From: Chloroflexota bacterium
Lineage (GTDB): Bacteria > Chloroflexota > Dehalococcoidia > Lucifugimonadales > JACPQL01
Reading direction: 5' to 3'
Length of the DNA stretch: 37,793 nucleotides
Assembly: GCA_016190445.1 (NCBI GenBank)
Contig: JACPQL010000045.1
Coordinates: 1-37,793, forward strand
The notes under the pieces were generated by a model. That model was not told where the DNA came from. It did no database searches and saw nothing but the letters and a program-made list of their open reading frames with translations. The translations under genes were made by a program, and so were the position numbers. Positions 29,366-37,631 of this stretch are shown one piece after another; position 1 is the first letter of the stretch, and each line of letters begins with the position of its first letter.

Positions 29366-31810
29366 CTAGCCAGTGGCCTGGGCCACCCGGGCCCCCTGGA
29401 AAGTCAGGCCCTCCTCAGTGGCATCCACCAGGACATGGTCTCCCTCGCGGAACTCGCCCGCCAGGACGCGCCGGGCCAGGGCGCTCTCCACGTGCTTCTG
29501 CACGGCCCGGCGCAGGGGCCGCGCACCGTACACAGGGTCGAAACCCTCCCTGGCCAGCCACTCGCTGGCCTTTTCGGTAACCTCGATGGTGATGCCACGC
29601 TCCTCCAGCCGCCGCTGCACCTCCTTCACCATCAGGCCCACGATCTGCCTTATCTGCTCCTCGGTCAGGGGTTCAAAGACTATGGTCTCGTCTACCCGGT
29701 TCAGGAACTCCGGGCGGAAGGTCTTCTTCAGGGCCTCCTCCACCGCAGCGTGGCGCCGCTCCCTGGCCGACTTGTCCTGCCCGTCTTTTCTGAACCCAAC
29801 ACCGCCGCGGGTGGACTCCGCCGTGCCCAGGTTGCTGGTCATTATTACCACGGTGTTGCGGAAGTCCACGGTACGGCCGTGGGCGTCGGTGAGGCGGCCA
29901 TCCTCCAAAATCTGGAGCAGTATGTTGAACACATCCGGGTGCGCCTTCTCGATCTCGTCGAAGAGGACCACCCGGTAGGGCCTCCGCCGCACCGCCTCGC
30001 TGAGCTGGCCCGCGTCCTCGTAGCCCACGTAGCCTGGCGGCGCGCCGATGAGCCGGGAGACGGTGTGCTTCTCCATGTACTCGGACATGTCTATGCGCAC
30101 CATGTTCTCCTCGCCGTCGAACAGGTACGCGGCCAGGGCCTTGGCCATCTCCGTCTTGCCAACTCCGGTGGGGCCCAGAAAGATGAAGCTGCCGATGGGC
30201 CGCCTGGGGTCCTTGAGACCCGCCCGCGCCCGGCGGATGGCCTCGGAGACTGCCCTCACCGCCTCCTCCTGGCCGATGACCCTTTCGTGCAGCCGCTCCT
30301 CCATCTGGAGCAGCTTGGCTGCCTCCTCCTCCAGGAGGCGAGCGGCGGGTATGCCCGTCCACTTTGCCACCAGCGCGGCGATATCCTCGGCGGTCACCAC
30401 CGCCCTGGGCTTCTCGGTGCCCGTGGAGGTCTGCCGCTCCTGGTCGTATCTCTGCTGGAGCTGGAGCCGCTCGGCCCTCAGCCTGGCTGCCGTCTCGTAG
30501 TCGGCCCGCTGGGCCGCGGCCTCCTCCTCGTCCTGGAGCTGACGGATGCGGCGCTCGGAGCCCTTGAGGTGCGAAGGCATACTCTCCAGGTCCAGCCTCA
30601 GCTTCGATGCAGCCTCGTCAATCAGGTCCACCGCCTTGTCCGGCAGAAGGCGCCCGGTGATGTACCGGTGGCTCAGGCGAGCCGCCGCCACCAAGGCCGA
30701 GTCATCTATCTGGATGCGATGGTGGGCCTCGTAGCGGGGCCGGAGGCCCTTCAATATCTCTATCGTCTCCTCCACGGATGGCTCCTCCAACCAGATGGGC
30801 TGGAACCGCCGCTCCAGGGCCGAGTCCTTCTCGATGTGCTTGCGGTACTCATCAGGAGTGGTGGCCCCGATGCACTGGAGTTCCCCCCGCGCCAGGGCGG
30901 GCTTCATGATGTTAGCGGCGTCCATGCCACCCTCGGCGGCGCCGGCGCTCACAACGGTGTGCAACTCGTCCACAAACAGCACCACCTCGCCCTTGGCCTG
31001 CTTGACTTCGTCCAGGACCGCCTTGAGCCTCTCCTCAAACTCACCACGGAACTTGCTCCCCGCCACCATGCCCGCCACGTCCAGGGCCAGCACGCGGCGC
31101 TCCTTCAGGGTGTCGGGGACGTCGCCAGCCACTATACGCTGCGCCAGCCCCTCAGCGATGGCCGTCTTGCCCACACCCGCCCCGCCGATGATAACCGGGT
31201 TATTCTTGGTGCGGCGGGTCAGGGTCTGCATCACGCGGCGGATCTCCTCCTCCCGGCCGATGACGGGGTCCAGCTTGCCCTGCCGCGCCAGCTCAGTCAG
31301 GTCCACGCTGTACTTCTCCAGGGCGCGGTAGCGGCTCTCGGCCCGAGGGTCAGTGACACGGTGGCCGCCGCGGATATCTCGCAGGGCGCGGTACACCTTC
31401 TCCAGGTCCACGCCGGACTCCTTGAGGATGGCGGCGGAGTCCCCTTCTCGCTCCTGGGTGATGGCGATGAACAGGTGCTCCGTGCCCACGTACTCGTCGT
31501 GCAGCCGGTCGGCCTCGGCCTTGGCGTTCTCCAGCACGCGACTGACCCTCGGCGTGGCATAGATCTGGTTGGACTCGTAGGCCGTCCTGGGCGTCCGGCG
31601 CAGTGCCTCCTCCAGCCGGTCCCGCACGCGGTCAGTGGAGACCCCAAGCTGCTTTATGATCTGGACCGGCACACCCTGGTCCACGGTCAGCAGGGCCATC
31701 AGGACGTGCTCCACATCCCACTGGCTGTGCTTGTAGCGGCGCACCATCTCCTGAGAGGTGGCCAGCACCTCCTGCGCCTGCTCAGTGAAGTTTTCTGGAC
31801 GCATCACCAT
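29366..31810 (-). CDS. clpC: ClpC-type AAA+ chaperone ATPase
   Basis: A two-ring-domain Clp/Hsp100 unfoldase, 814 residues. A double Clp-N repeat (about 5-145) precedes AAA-1 with Walker A GGAGVGKT (209-216) and Walker [12 protein letters not shown] short middle region contains a UVR-like helix (about 421-452, [20 protein letters not shown]). AAA-2 has GPTGVGKT (546-553) and [16 protein letters not shown], and the C-terminal D2-small domain follows. The short middle domain and UVR motif favour ClpC over ClpB, although the dnaJ-hspR neighbours recall clpB operons. GGAGGAG precedes the ATG. It follows hspR by about 36 bases. Confidence 0.93.
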   Translation of the reverse strand: MVMRPENFTEQAQEVLATSQEMVRRYKHSQWDVEHVLMALLTVDQGVPVQIIKQLGVSTDRVRDRLEEALRRTPRTAYESNQIYATPRVSRVLENAKAEADRLHDEYVGTEHLFIAITQEREGDSAAILKESGVDLEKVYRALRDIRGGHRVTDPRAESRYRALEKYSVDLTELARQGKLDPVIGREEEIRRVMQTLTRRTKNNPVIIGGAGVGKTAIAEGLAQRIVAGDVPDTLKERRVLALDVAGMVAGSKFRGEFEERLKAVLDEVKQAKGEVVLFVDELHTVVSAGAAEGGMDAANIMKPALARGELQCIGATTPDEYRKHIEKDSALERRFQPIWLEEPSVEETIEILKGLRPRYEAHHRIQIDDSALVAAARLSHRYITGRLLPDKAVDLIDEAASKLRLDLESMPSHLKGSERRIRQLQDEEEAAAQRADYETAARLRAERLQLQQRYDQERQTSTGTEKPRAVVTAEDIAALVAKWTGIPAARLLEEEAAKLLQMEERLHERVIGQEEAVRAVSEAIRRARAGLKDPRRPIGSFIFLGPTGVGKTEMAKALAAYLFDGEENMVRIDMSEYMEKHTVSRLIGAPPGYVGYEDAGQLSEAVRRRPYRVVLFDEIEKAHPDVFNILLQILEDGRLTDAHGRTVDFRNTVVIMTSNLGTAESTRGGVGFRKDGQDKSARERRHAAVEEALKKTFRPEFLNRVDETIVFEPLTEEQIRQIVGLMVKEVQRRLEERGITIEVTEKASEWLAREGFDPVYGARPLRRAVQKHVESALARRVLAGEFREGDHVLVDATEEGLTFQGARVAQATG

Positions 31811-31846
31811 GTCTTGTCTCCTCCGTAGTCGAAAGGCCCCGCTCCC

Positions 31847-32242
31847 TCAGGACGGCGGGGCGCTGGACTCCTCTGGCCCCACATCTACCCGCGCCAGAGC
31901 GCGCAGCCGCTCCACCTCGCCCAGAAGCGCCTGCATGTTGCGCTCCATCTCGGCCATGCGGCCCATCATCCTGAGTATGACCTCCACCCCGGCCAGGTTG
32001 ACCCCCAGGTCATCAATGAGGGTCTTGATACGGCGCAGTTGCTCCAGGTCCTGCTGAGAGTAAAGGCGTATGTTGCCCTGGGAGCGAGATGGCGCGACGA
32101 GGCCCAGCCGCTCGTAAGCACGGAGGGTCTGGGCGTGGACGCCGACCATGCGCGCCACAACGCTGATGACGTAGCAGGCCTCCTGGCTCTCGGCGGGTGC
32201 ACCCCCCACCCTGCTACGCCTGCTGCTTCCCTCGGTCTCCAT
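31847..32242 (-). CDS. hspR: HspR, MerR-family heat-shock repressor
   Basis: 131 residues. The N-terminal winged helix-turn-helix (about 24-92) has YVISVVARMVGVHAQTLRAYERLGLVAPSRSQGNIRLYSQQDLEQL, the MerR/HspR signature. A short coiled-coil tail follows, with no effector-binding domain and no metal-binding cysteines. HspR homologues repress chaperone genes by binding the HAIR inverted repeat (CTTGAGT-N7-ACTCAAG), often with DnaK as co-repressor. It lies 8 bases after dnaJ and before clpC in one operon; a HAIR-like site is found in the divergent hsp20 promoter at 33,267. Confidence 0.92.
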   Translation of the reverse strand: METEGSSRRSRVGGAPAESQEACYVISVVARMVGVHAQTLRAYERLGLVAPSRSQGNIRLYSQQDLEQLRRIKTLIDDLGVNLAGVEVILRMMGRMAEMERNMQALLGEVERLRALARVDVGPEESSAPPS

Positions 32243-32250
32243 GTGTCACC

Positions 32251-33168
32251 TCACCCCCGGCGCCGGGCGCGGAGCTCCCGAAAGAGTTCCCGCTCCCGCT
32301 CCGAGAGGTCAGTAGGCAGGACCACCTTGGCGGTGGCATACATGTCCCCCCGGCCACCAGGATGGCTGCGCCTGGGCATGCCCTGGCCCGCCAGCCGGAA
32401 GACGCTGCCGTTCTGGGTATCGGGAGGGACCTTGAGGATGACCTTTCGCCCCTGAATGGTGGACACCTCCACCTCGCCACCCAGCACCGCGTCCACCAGG
32501 GGCACAGCCACCTCGGTGTGCAGGTCATCCCCCTGGCGTCGGAACACAGGGTGGGGCCTGATCCGCACCAGGAGGTAAAGGTCCGCGCCAGGGCCATCGC
32601 CGGTCCTGACATGGACGCGGGAGCCCGTGTCCACCCCGGGGGGTATGCTCATCTCCAGCCTCCTGGGCGCAGAGAAGGGGCCACCTGGCACCTCCACCAT
32701 GCGGGTGGCGCCGTGGAACGCCTCCTCCAGGCTCAGCTCCACGGGCACCTCCACAGGCTGAGCGAAGGGTCCCTCCCAGGTCGCCGTCCGACGGGTACCC
32801 CGACCCCTGCCCAAGAACTCCCCCAGCAGGTCGTCCATGTCCCCCATCTCAAAGGGGGACTGGCCTCCAGGCCTGCCGCTGCGGAAGGACCAGGAGAAGG
32901 GGCTCCCCTGCTGAAAGCCAGCACCCTGCTCCTCAAACTGCTGGGCGTACTGCCACCGCTCCCCGTACCGGTCATACTTGGACCGCTTCTCGGGGTCCGA
33001 GAGCACCTGGTAGGCCTCGTTGATCTCTTTGAAGCGGGCCTCCGCCCCCCGGTATCCGGGGTTGACGTCCGGGTGGTAGCGACGGGCCAGCCGCCTGAAC
33101 GCCTGGCGTATCTCCTTGTCGGTTGCCCCCCGGCTTACCCCCAGGACCTCATAGTAGTCACGGGCCAT
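32251..33168 (-). CDS. DnaJ-class co-chaperone (CbpA type)
   Basis: 305 residues. The J domain (about 4-68) has the HPD tripeptide (32-34) that stimulates DnaK ATPase. A Gly/Phe-rich linker (about 80-135, [21 protein letters not shown]) is followed by two C-terminal beta-domains ([44 protein letters not shown]). The zinc-finger CxxCxGxG repeats of full DnaJ are absent, hence CbpA type. No dnaK is in the window. First gene of the dnaJ-hspR-clpC operon, with a promoter about 40 bases upstream. Confidence 0.93.
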   Translation of the reverse strand: MARDYYEVLGVSRGATDKEIRQAFRRLARRYHPDVNPGYRGAEARFKEINEAYQVLSDPEKRSKYDRYGERWQYAQQFEEQGAGFQQGSPFSWSFRSGRPGGQSPFEMGDMDDLLGEFLGRGRGTRRTATWEGPFAQPVEVPVELSLEEAFHGATRMVEVPGGPFSAPRRLEMSIPPGVDTGSRVHVRTGDGPGADLYLLVRIRPHPVFRRQGDDLHTEVAVPLVDAVLGGEVEVSTIQGRKVILKVPPDTQNGSVFRLAGQGMPRRSHPGGRGDMYATAKVVLPTDLSERERELFRELRARRRG

Positions 33169-33209
33169 GCGATCACCGCTCTTCTCTGTCGCGCCGACTT
33201 CCTAAACCC

Positions 33210-33238
33210 AGGATAGGAAATTATAGATAGTTTGTCAA
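33210..33238 (-). promoter_or_regulatory. Promoter of the dnaJ-hspR-clpC operon
   Basis: TTGACA (33238-33233), a 17-base spacer and TATCCT (33215-33210); start near 33203. A CTTGA half-site overlaps the -35, but no matching TCAAG lies at the HAIR spacing. Confidence 0.72.
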
Positions 33239-33266
33239 GCTTCTCCCAGATGACAGCAGCAACTCT

Positions 33267-33287
33267 CTTGACACCAACACTATCAAG
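33267..33287. promoter_or_regulatory. HAIR-like operator for HspR
   Basis: CTTGA-N11-TCAAG (CTTGACA-CCAACAC-TATCAAG), the exact half-site and spacing of HAIR (CTTGAGT-N7-ACTCAAG). It covers the -35 and most of the spacer of the hsp20 promoter, so bound HspR would block RNA polymerase. Confidence 0.7.
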
Positions 33288-33297
33288 GTTCTATACT
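33268..33297 (+). promoter_or_regulatory. Promoter of hsp20
   Basis: TTGACA (33268-33273), an 18-base spacer and TATACT (33292-33297). Start near 33304, leader about 75 bases with GGGAGGTG before the ATG at 33379. Confidence 0.75.
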
Positions 33298-33378
33298 GTG
33301 GGGCTGAGAGGGCGGGGACACCGCCCGGCCTCTCGCCGGAGGGGCGAGGGGCGTTGCAAAAAGGGAGGTGTTGTTCAC

Positions 33379-33828
33379 ATGACACTGCGACGTTGGGAGC
33401 CCTGGGAGGAGATGAGGCACATGCACCGGGTGCTGGACAGGTTCATGGATGCGGGCCCCTTCAGGCCATGGCGCGCCTTCGCCTTCCCGTGGTCAGAGGG
33501 GCGGTGGCTGCCCCTGGACGTGTACCACACTGAGGAGGCGGTGGTGGTGAAGGCCGCGCTCCCTGGTATCAAGCCGGAGGACGTGGAGATCACGGTCACC
33601 GGCAACAGCGTGACTATCAGTGGCGAGAGCAAGGCAGAGGAGAGCATCGAGGAGAAGGACTACGTCTTCCAGGAGCACCGCTATGGCTCCTTCCAGCGGA
33701 CCATCACCCTGCCCGACGGTCTGGACACCGAGAAGGCAGAGGCCACCTTCGAGAACGGGGTGCTGAAGCTTCGGGTCCCCAGGTTGGAGGAGGCGAGGCC
33801 CAAGACCATCAAGGTGAAGACCGCGTAG
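33379..33828 (+). CDS. Hsp20-family small heat-shock protein
   Basis: An ATP-independent holdase of 149 residues. A short N-terminal arm (MTLRRWEPWEEMRHMHRVLD) precedes an alpha-crystallin domain (about 42-135), with VVVKAALPGIKPEDVEITVTG and GSFQRTITLPDGLDTEKAEATFENGVLKLRVPR, the family signature. The C-terminal tail ends KTIKVKTA without a clear IxI motif (IKV is closest). GGGAGGTG lies 8 bases before the ATG; the frame opens earlier, but that part contains the promoter. It is divergent from dnaJ and probably repressed by HspR through the HAIR-like site. Confidence 0.94.
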   Translation: MTLRRWEPWEEMRHMHRVLDRFMDAGPFRPWRAFAFPWSEGRWLPLDVYHTEEAVVVKAALPGIKPEDVEITVTGNSVTISGESKAEESIEEKDYVFQEHRYGSFQRTITLPDGLDTEKAEATFENGVLKLRVPRLEEARPKTIKVKTA

Positions 33829-33849
33829 TAGCAGCGGAGGTGTCAAGAG

Positions 33850-33880
33850 AGGTGGCCCCAGGCTAAGCCCGGGGCCACCT
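33850..33880. terminator. Bidirectional-type hairpin between hsp20 and oppF
   Basis: AGGTGGCCCC (33850-33859) pairs with GGGGCCACCT (33871-33880), with GGC-TAA-GCC extending the stem inside. It lies between convergent genes. The T-run is weak on the plus strand (TTCTGTCT). Confidence 0.65.
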
Positions 33881-33906
33881 TCTGTCTATCGGTACACCGG
33901 AAGGCT

Positions 33907-34899
33907 CTACACTCGAATGCAGGCCACCCAGTGGTCTGGCGCCACCTCCCGCAGCTCCGGCACCGCGGCCTTGCACTCGTCAATGGCAATAGGACAGCGC
34001 GTGTGGAAAACGCACCCTGGAGGTGGCCGCAGGGGGCTGGGCACATCCCCGGTGAGGATTATGCGCTCCCTCGTCTCCTCCACCACCGGGTCGGGGATGG
34101 GCACCGCAGAAAGGAGGGCCTTGGTGTATGGGTGCAGAGGGTTGGCGTAAAGCTCCGCCCTTGCGGCGATCTCCATAATATGGCCCAGGTACATCACCGC
34201 CACACGATCGCTGATGTGCCTGACCACGGAGAGGTCGTGCGCGATGAAGAGGTAGGTCAACTGGAACTCCTCCTGGAGCTCCTCCAGGAGGTTGATCACC
34301 TGCGCCTGAATGGAGACGTCCAGGGCGGAGACAGGCTCGTCGCAGACGATCAGGCTGGGACGCACCGCCAATGCCCTGGCCACCCCGATGCGCTGTCTCT
34401 GGCCTCCGCTGAACTCATGGGGGAACCGGTCAGCCATGTACGGGTTAAGGCCCACCACAGTGAAGAGCTCCGCCACCTGCTCCCGGTACTCACGCCGGTT
34501 CTTGGCCAGTCTGTGCACAATCAGCGGCTCCCCAACGATGTTCCCCGCGCTCATGCGTGGGTTAAGGGAGCTGTATGGGTCCTGGAACACCATCTGCATC
34601 CGCCGGCGTATGGGGCGCAACTCGCGCGGCTTCAGCTTGCACAGGTCCACGCCCTCAAAGACGACCTCCCCCTCCGTTGGCCGGTAGAGCTGGAGCACGC
34701 ACCGCCCGGTGGTGGTCTTGCCACAACCGCTCTCGCCCACCAGTCCCAGCGTCTCCCCCTTGCGGACGAAGAAAGAGATATCGTCCACCGCCTTGATGTC
34801 CGCAACCTTCTTCTGGAAGAGGATCCCCGAGGTCACGGGGAAGTACATCTTCAGCCCACGCACATCCAGGAGAACGTCACCCCGATGCCCGTTCTGCAT
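33907..34899 (-). CDS. Oligopeptide/dipeptide ABC transporter ATPase (OppF type)
   Basis: 331 residues. ABC ATPase with Walker A GESGCGKT (about 55-62), the Q-loop in [15 protein letters not shown], signature FSGGQRQR, Walker [13 protein letters not shown] and the switch His in FIAHDLSVV. The C-terminal oligopeptide-binding extension carries the cysteines of [17 protein letters not shown], typical of OppD/OppF/DppF (possible iron-sulfur site). The ATG at 34899 follows AGGAGGG, which itself abuts the stop of oppD 15 bases upstream. Pairs with OppD as a heterodimer. No permease or binding-protein gene is in the window. Confidence 0.93.
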   Translation of the reverse strand: MQNGHRGDVLLDVRGLKMYFPVTSGILFQKKVADIKAVDDISFFVRKGETLGLVGESGCGKTTTGRCVLQLYRPTEGEVVFEGVDLCKLKPRELRPIRRRMQMVFQDPYSSLNPRMSAGNIVGEPLIVHRLAKNRREYREQVAELFTVVGLNPYMADRFPHEFSGGQRQRIGVARALAVRPSLIVCDEPVSALDVSIQAQVINLLEELQEEFQLTYLFIAHDLSVVRHISDRVAVMYLGHIMEIAARAELYANPLHPYTKALLSAVPIPDPVVEETRERIILTGDVPSPLRPPPGCVFHTRCPIAIDECKAAVPELREVAPDHWVACIRV

Positions 34900-34913
34900 G
34901 CCCCACGGCCCTC

Positions 34914-35903
34914 CTACGTCTTCCTTCCCAACGTCTCGGCCACCCAGCAGGCGGAGAGATGCCCATCCCCCACGGGCCGCAGTGGCGGCTCCTCTTGGGC
35001 GCACCTCTCAATGGCATACCGGCACCTGGGGCGGAAGGCACACCCAGCCGGCAGACTCGATAGGTCTGGGGGTGCACCCTCGATTGGGTCCAGCTTCTCT
35101 TTTCTGGGCGAGTCCAGCCGGGGCACCGAGTGGAGCAGTCCCAGCGTATAGGGGTGGCGAGGGTTAGCGTAAATCTCCCGCGACGTCCCCTTCTCGATGA
35201 GCTTCCCCGCATACATCACATTCACCCGGTCGGAGTAGCGGGCCACCACCCCCAGGTTGTGGGTAATTATGATCAGGGCGGTGTTGAAGTCCACACACAG
35301 CTTCTTGAGGATCTCCAGCACCTGGGCCTGAATGGTCACGTCCAGCGCGGTGGTGGGCTCGTCGGCGATGATCAGCTTGGGGTTGCAGGAGAGGGCCATG
35401 GCGATCATGACACGCTGGCGCATGCCGCCACTGTACTGGTGCGGGTAGGTGTCCAGCCGCACCTTGGCATCCGGAATACCCACCAGTTGAATGAGCTCGA
35501 CGGCCCGCTCGCGGGCACTGCTCTTGTTCATGTTCATGTGAAGCTCCAGGGCCTCCGTAACCTGGCGCCCGATGGTCAGGACGGGATTGAGAGAGGTCAT
35601 GGGCTCCTGGAAGATCATGGCTATCTTGGCCCCGCGGATGCGACGCATCTCATCGTCATCCAGGGCAAGGAGGTCTTGCCCATCGAAGATAGCCTGCCCC
35701 CCCACCACCTTGCCAGGAGGGCTGGCGACCAGCCGCATGATCGAGAGCGCGCTGACGCTCTTCCCACAGCCGCTCTCCCCCACCAAGCCCAGAGTCTCCC
35801 CCTCCTGCAGGTCGTAGGAGACCCCGTCCACCGCCTTGACCACACCCTGCTCGGTGTAGAAATAGGTCCGCAGGTCCTTTACCTCAAGGAGCGTCTTGGC
35901 CAC
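34914..35903 (-). CDS. Oligopeptide/dipeptide ABC transporter ATPase (OppD type)
   Basis: 329 residues from GTG 35903, preceded by GGGGGGACGG; a TTG 15 bases upstream (35918) is less likely. Walker A GESGCGKS (about 42-49), [15 protein letters not shown], signature [15 protein letters not shown], Walker [13 protein letters not shown] and [11 protein letters not shown]-terminal cysteine segment: [16 protein letters not shown]. It works with OppF to energise import of peptides or similar solutes. The gene follows tRNA-Leu by about 90 bases and may be read from the tRNA promoter. Confidence 0.93.
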   Translation of the reverse strand: MAKTLLEVKDLRTYFYTEQGVVKAVDGVSYDLQEGETLGLVGESGCGKSVSALSIMRLVASPPGKVVGGQAIFDGQDLLALDDDEMRRIRGAKIAMIFQEPMTSLNPVLTIGRQVTEALELHMNMNKSSARERAVELIQLVGIPDAKVRLDTYPHQYSGGMRQRVMIAMALSCNPKLIIADEPTTALDVTIQAQVLEILKKLCVDFNTALIIITHNLGVVARYSDRVNVMYAGKLIEKGTSREIYANPRHPYTLGLLHSVPRLDSPRKEKLDPIEGAPPDLSSLPAGCAFRPRCRYAIERCAQEEPPLRPVGDGHLSACWVAETLGRKT

Positions 35904-35993
35904 TCGCCGTCCCCCCAACGTCTGGTTCTCTCTGACCTGCTCTTCGCCGCTTCCCCAGCTTACAAAAGACGTATGGACTGCACCCGATAAGCG

Positions 35994-36076
35994 TGGGGAA
36001 GAGGAGACTCGAACTCCTACGCCTTATCGGCACATGATCCTAAGTCATGCTCGTCTGCCAATTCCGACACTTCCCC
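35994..36076 (-). tRNA. tRNA-Leu (anticodon TAG)
   Basis: Acceptor GGGGAAG (36076-36070) pairs with CTTCCCC (36001-35995). The anticodon stem GCATGA/TCATGT closes the loop CTTAGGA, giving anticodon TAG (reads CUA). The T arm is GGAGTTCGAGTCTCC. The long variable arm (GTGCCGATAAGGCGT) marks a class II tRNA. The discriminator is A; the next bases are CGC, so CCA is not encoded. Confidence 0.93.
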
Positions 36077-36102
36077 CTGCATGCCACCTAGATTGCTTTT
36101 GG

Positions 36103-36175
36103 TGACCCGCAGAGGAGTCGAACCTCTAACCCGCGGATTAAGAGTCCGCTGCTCTGCCAATTGAGCTAGCGGGCC
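36103..36175 (-). tRNA. tRNA-Lys (anticodon CTT)
   Basis: Acceptor GGCCCGC (36175-36169) pairs with GCGGGTC (one G-T pair). The anticodon stem GCGGA/TCCGC closes the loop CTCTTAA, giving anticodon CTT (AAG). The T arm is AGAGGTTCGACTCCTCT, and the D arm GCTCAATTGGCAGAGC is standard. CCA follows the discriminator A (36102-36100) and is encoded, unlike in the downstream tRNA-Leu. Confidence 0.94.
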
Positions 36176-36202
36176 ACAACGGCAAACGGAAAACGTGTCA
36201 GG

Positions 36203-36232
36203 AATCTACCATTTGCCTGGCTTCCGTGTCAA
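36203..36232 (-). promoter_or_regulatory. Promoter of the tRNA-Lys/tRNA-Leu unit
   Basis: TTGACA (36232-36227), an 18-base spacer and TAGATT (36208-36203). Start near 36196, about 20 bases before tRNA-Lys. It may also serve oppD and oppF. Confidence 0.68.
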
Positions 36233-36323
36233 GCAGGGCCGCAGACTCATTCTAAACGGCTATCTGGGGCCGGTCAACGGCCCCCCTGCGCCACCGTCCC
36301 TGCCCACCGGCGTCCCCATCAGG

Positions 36324-36356
36324 CTGCTGAAAAAGGCCTCGTGCCTTTTTCAGCAG
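36324..36356. repeat. GCTGAAAAAGGC hairpin
   Basis: CTGCTGAAAAAGGC (36324-36337) pairs perfectly with GCCTTTTTCAGCAG (36343-36356), 14 bp, loop CTCGT. It shares GCTGAAAAA/TTTTTCAGC with the neighbouring hairpin at 36,390. Possibly a terminator for the tautomerase gene or a repeat pair. Confidence 0.65.
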
Positions 36357-36389
36357 ATTCACCCCACCCCCGGTGGAGGAGGGGGCCAT

Positions 36390-36414
36390 CGCTGAAAAAC
36401 TCCGTTTTTCAGCG
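36390..36414 (-). terminator. CGCTGAAAAA hairpin downstream of the tautomerase gene
   Basis: CGCTGAAAAA (36390-36399) pairs perfectly with TTTTTCAGCG (36405-36414), loop of 5. It lies 6 bases past the stop of the tautomerase gene on the minus strand and probably ends or stabilises that transcript. Confidence 0.6.
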
Positions 36415-36419
36415 ACCTG

Positions 36420-36608
36420 CTATCGTTGGTCGGAAGCCAGAACACCGCCTCGGGCCCAGTTCTCTTTGGGCACATCCTGGAAGATAACGATGGTCTCCTC
36501 CGGCGTGGTCTTGGCTATGCTCGCCACCACCTCAGTGATGGCGCGGGCCAACTCCGCCTTCTGGGCATGGGTCCTTCCAGGCCACATCTCCACGCGAACA
36601 ATGGGCAT
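36420..36608 (-). CDS. 4-oxalocrotonate tautomerase family protein
   Basis: 62 residues beginning MPIVRVEMWPGRTHAQKAEL. Pro1, exposed after Met removal, is the catalytic base; Arg11 (or the nearby Arg in PGR) binds substrate, and VPKENWARGGVLASD matches the conserved C-terminal half of the family. Members tautomerise enol/keto acids in aromatic degradation, or carry out promiscuous reactions. No aromatic-degradation genes surround it, so the substrate is open. AGGGAGGTCTGG-type sequence lies upstream of the ATG. It is monocistronic between two hairpins and a divergent promoter. Confidence 0.93.
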   Translation of the reverse strand: MPIVRVEMWPGRTHAQKAELARAITEVVASIAKTTPEETIVIFQDVPKENWARGGVLASDQR

Positions 36609-36699
36609 ATCCAGACCTCCCTGCTTCAGGGATAGCCACTTGCCGCAACGGCGCGGATTGTAGCAGCGACCTCAGCTCCCTTCAAGCCCAAGGCCCGCG

Positions 36700-36728
36700 T
36701 TGACCGTGGGGAGAGGGGACCCTACAAT
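36700..36728 (+). promoter_or_regulatory. Promoter of the polytopic membrane protein gene
   Basis: TTGACC (36700-36705), a 17-base spacer and TACAAT (36723-36728). Start near 36735, leader about 27 bases with GGAAGGAGGGG before the ATG. Confidence 0.7.
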
Positions 36729-36761
36729 AGCGCCCGGAATTCCGCCGGAAGGAGGGGTAGC

Positions 36762-37472
36762 ATGAGTGCGGCTGTTCCGCTGGTCACCGCGCTGGTAAGC
36801 CTGCTGTTCTTCGCCTCGCTGGTGGACCAGCAGCGGCGTCGGCCCCGCCCCTACCGGCTGGTGTGGGCTCTCGGTCTGCTCCTCTACTTCCTGGCATCAG
36901 CAATGCAGACCATCCATGAGCTGGCGACCCCCAACGCCACCGTGCTGCGCCTGTGGTACTGGGCGGGAGCGATGCTGGTACCGGCCTACCTGGGAACGGG
37001 GACTCTGTACCTCCTGGCGCCTAGGCGCGTGGCCCACCCAGTCATGGCCCTCCTGGCGGTGCTCACAGTGCTCGGCCTGGTGCTGCTGTTCACCACCACC
37101 CTCAGACGCCCCCTCTCGGAGCTGGAGGGCCAGGCCCTCACCGGCCGGGGCTTCTTCCCTGGGGGGGTGGTCGCCATCACCATCGTCCTTAACACCTACG
37201 GCACCGTGGCCGTGGTGGGCGGCGCCCTCTGGAGCGCCGTCTCCTTCTGGCGGCGACACACCATGGGGTACCGCGTGCTCTCCAACGTGCTCATCGCCGC
37301 GGGAGCGCTGGTGGCGGCTGCTGGTGGCACCCTGGACCGTCTGGGCATCCCCGAGCCCCACGCAGTGGCCCTGCTGCTGGGCCTGGTCATCATATACGTG
37401 GGGTTCCTGAGGAGCCGCGAGGTCTTCGAGTTCCCCATCGCCTTCCTACAGCGACGGCCAGCGGAACGGTAG
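36762..37472 (+). CDS. Seven-span membrane protein of unknown function
   Basis: 236 residues with about seven predicted membrane helices (roughly 5-20, 33-48, 62-84, 92-110, 133-158, 168-188, 203-215). Loops are short and arginine-rich (DQQRRRPRPYRL, LAPRRVAH), consistent with positive-inside loops. The layout resembles 7TM receptor-like or histidine-kinase membrane domains, but no output domain is attached and I recognise no family. GGAAGGAGGGG and a good promoter lie upstream, so it is expressed on its own. The C-terminal tail REVFEFPIAFLQRRPAER is cytoplasmic by the same rule. Confidence 0.72.
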   Translation: MSAAVPLVTALVSLLFFASLVDQQRRRPRPYRLVWALGLLLYFLASAMQTIHELATPNATVLRLWYWAGAMLVPAYLGTGTLYLLAPRRVAHPVMALLAVLTVLGLVLLFTTTLRRPLSELEGQALTGRGFFPGGVVAITIVLNTYGTVAVVGGALWSAVSFWRRHTMGYRVLSNVLIAAGALVAAAGGTLDRLGIPEPHAVALLLGLVIIYVGFLRSREVFEFPIAFLQRRPAER

Positions 37473-37517
37473 GACTTGCTTCAGTAAGCCCGCGTGCGCA
37501 GGGGCGCACCCTGTGTT

Positions 37518-37602
37518 CCCGCTCATCCTGAGCTTTGTCGAAGGACATGAGCGGGAACTTTCGTCCGCTCGTATGGTTCGACGGGCTCACCACGAGCGGA
37601 CG
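37518..37602. repeat. Two short palindromic units
   Basis: Units 37518-37555 (CCCGCTCATCCTGAGCTTTG plus TCGAAGGACATGAGCGGG) and 37562-37602 (CGTCCGCTCGTATGGTTCG plus ACGGGCTCACCACGAGCGGACG). The second is a nearly perfect 41-bp palindrome. They lie between the membrane protein gene and the IS630-type element. Confidence 0.78.
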
Positions 37603-37631
37603 ATGATGACGCGCCTTTTTGCAACCAGGTA

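Noticed and set aside
29033-31828. A 931-codon open frame on the plus strand opposite clpC
   Set aside because: It is the antisense shadow of a GC-rich, highly conserved gene; composition is His/Gly/Leu/Arg-rich, with no domain and no ribosome-binding site.
33240-33378. Longer Hsp20 starting near 33,232
   Set aside because: The extension contains the promoter and HAIR-like site; the ATG at 33,379 has the ribosome-binding site.
17930-37602. CRISPR array
   Set aside because: The palindromes are dispersed between genes at irregular distances, without uniform spacers or cas genes.
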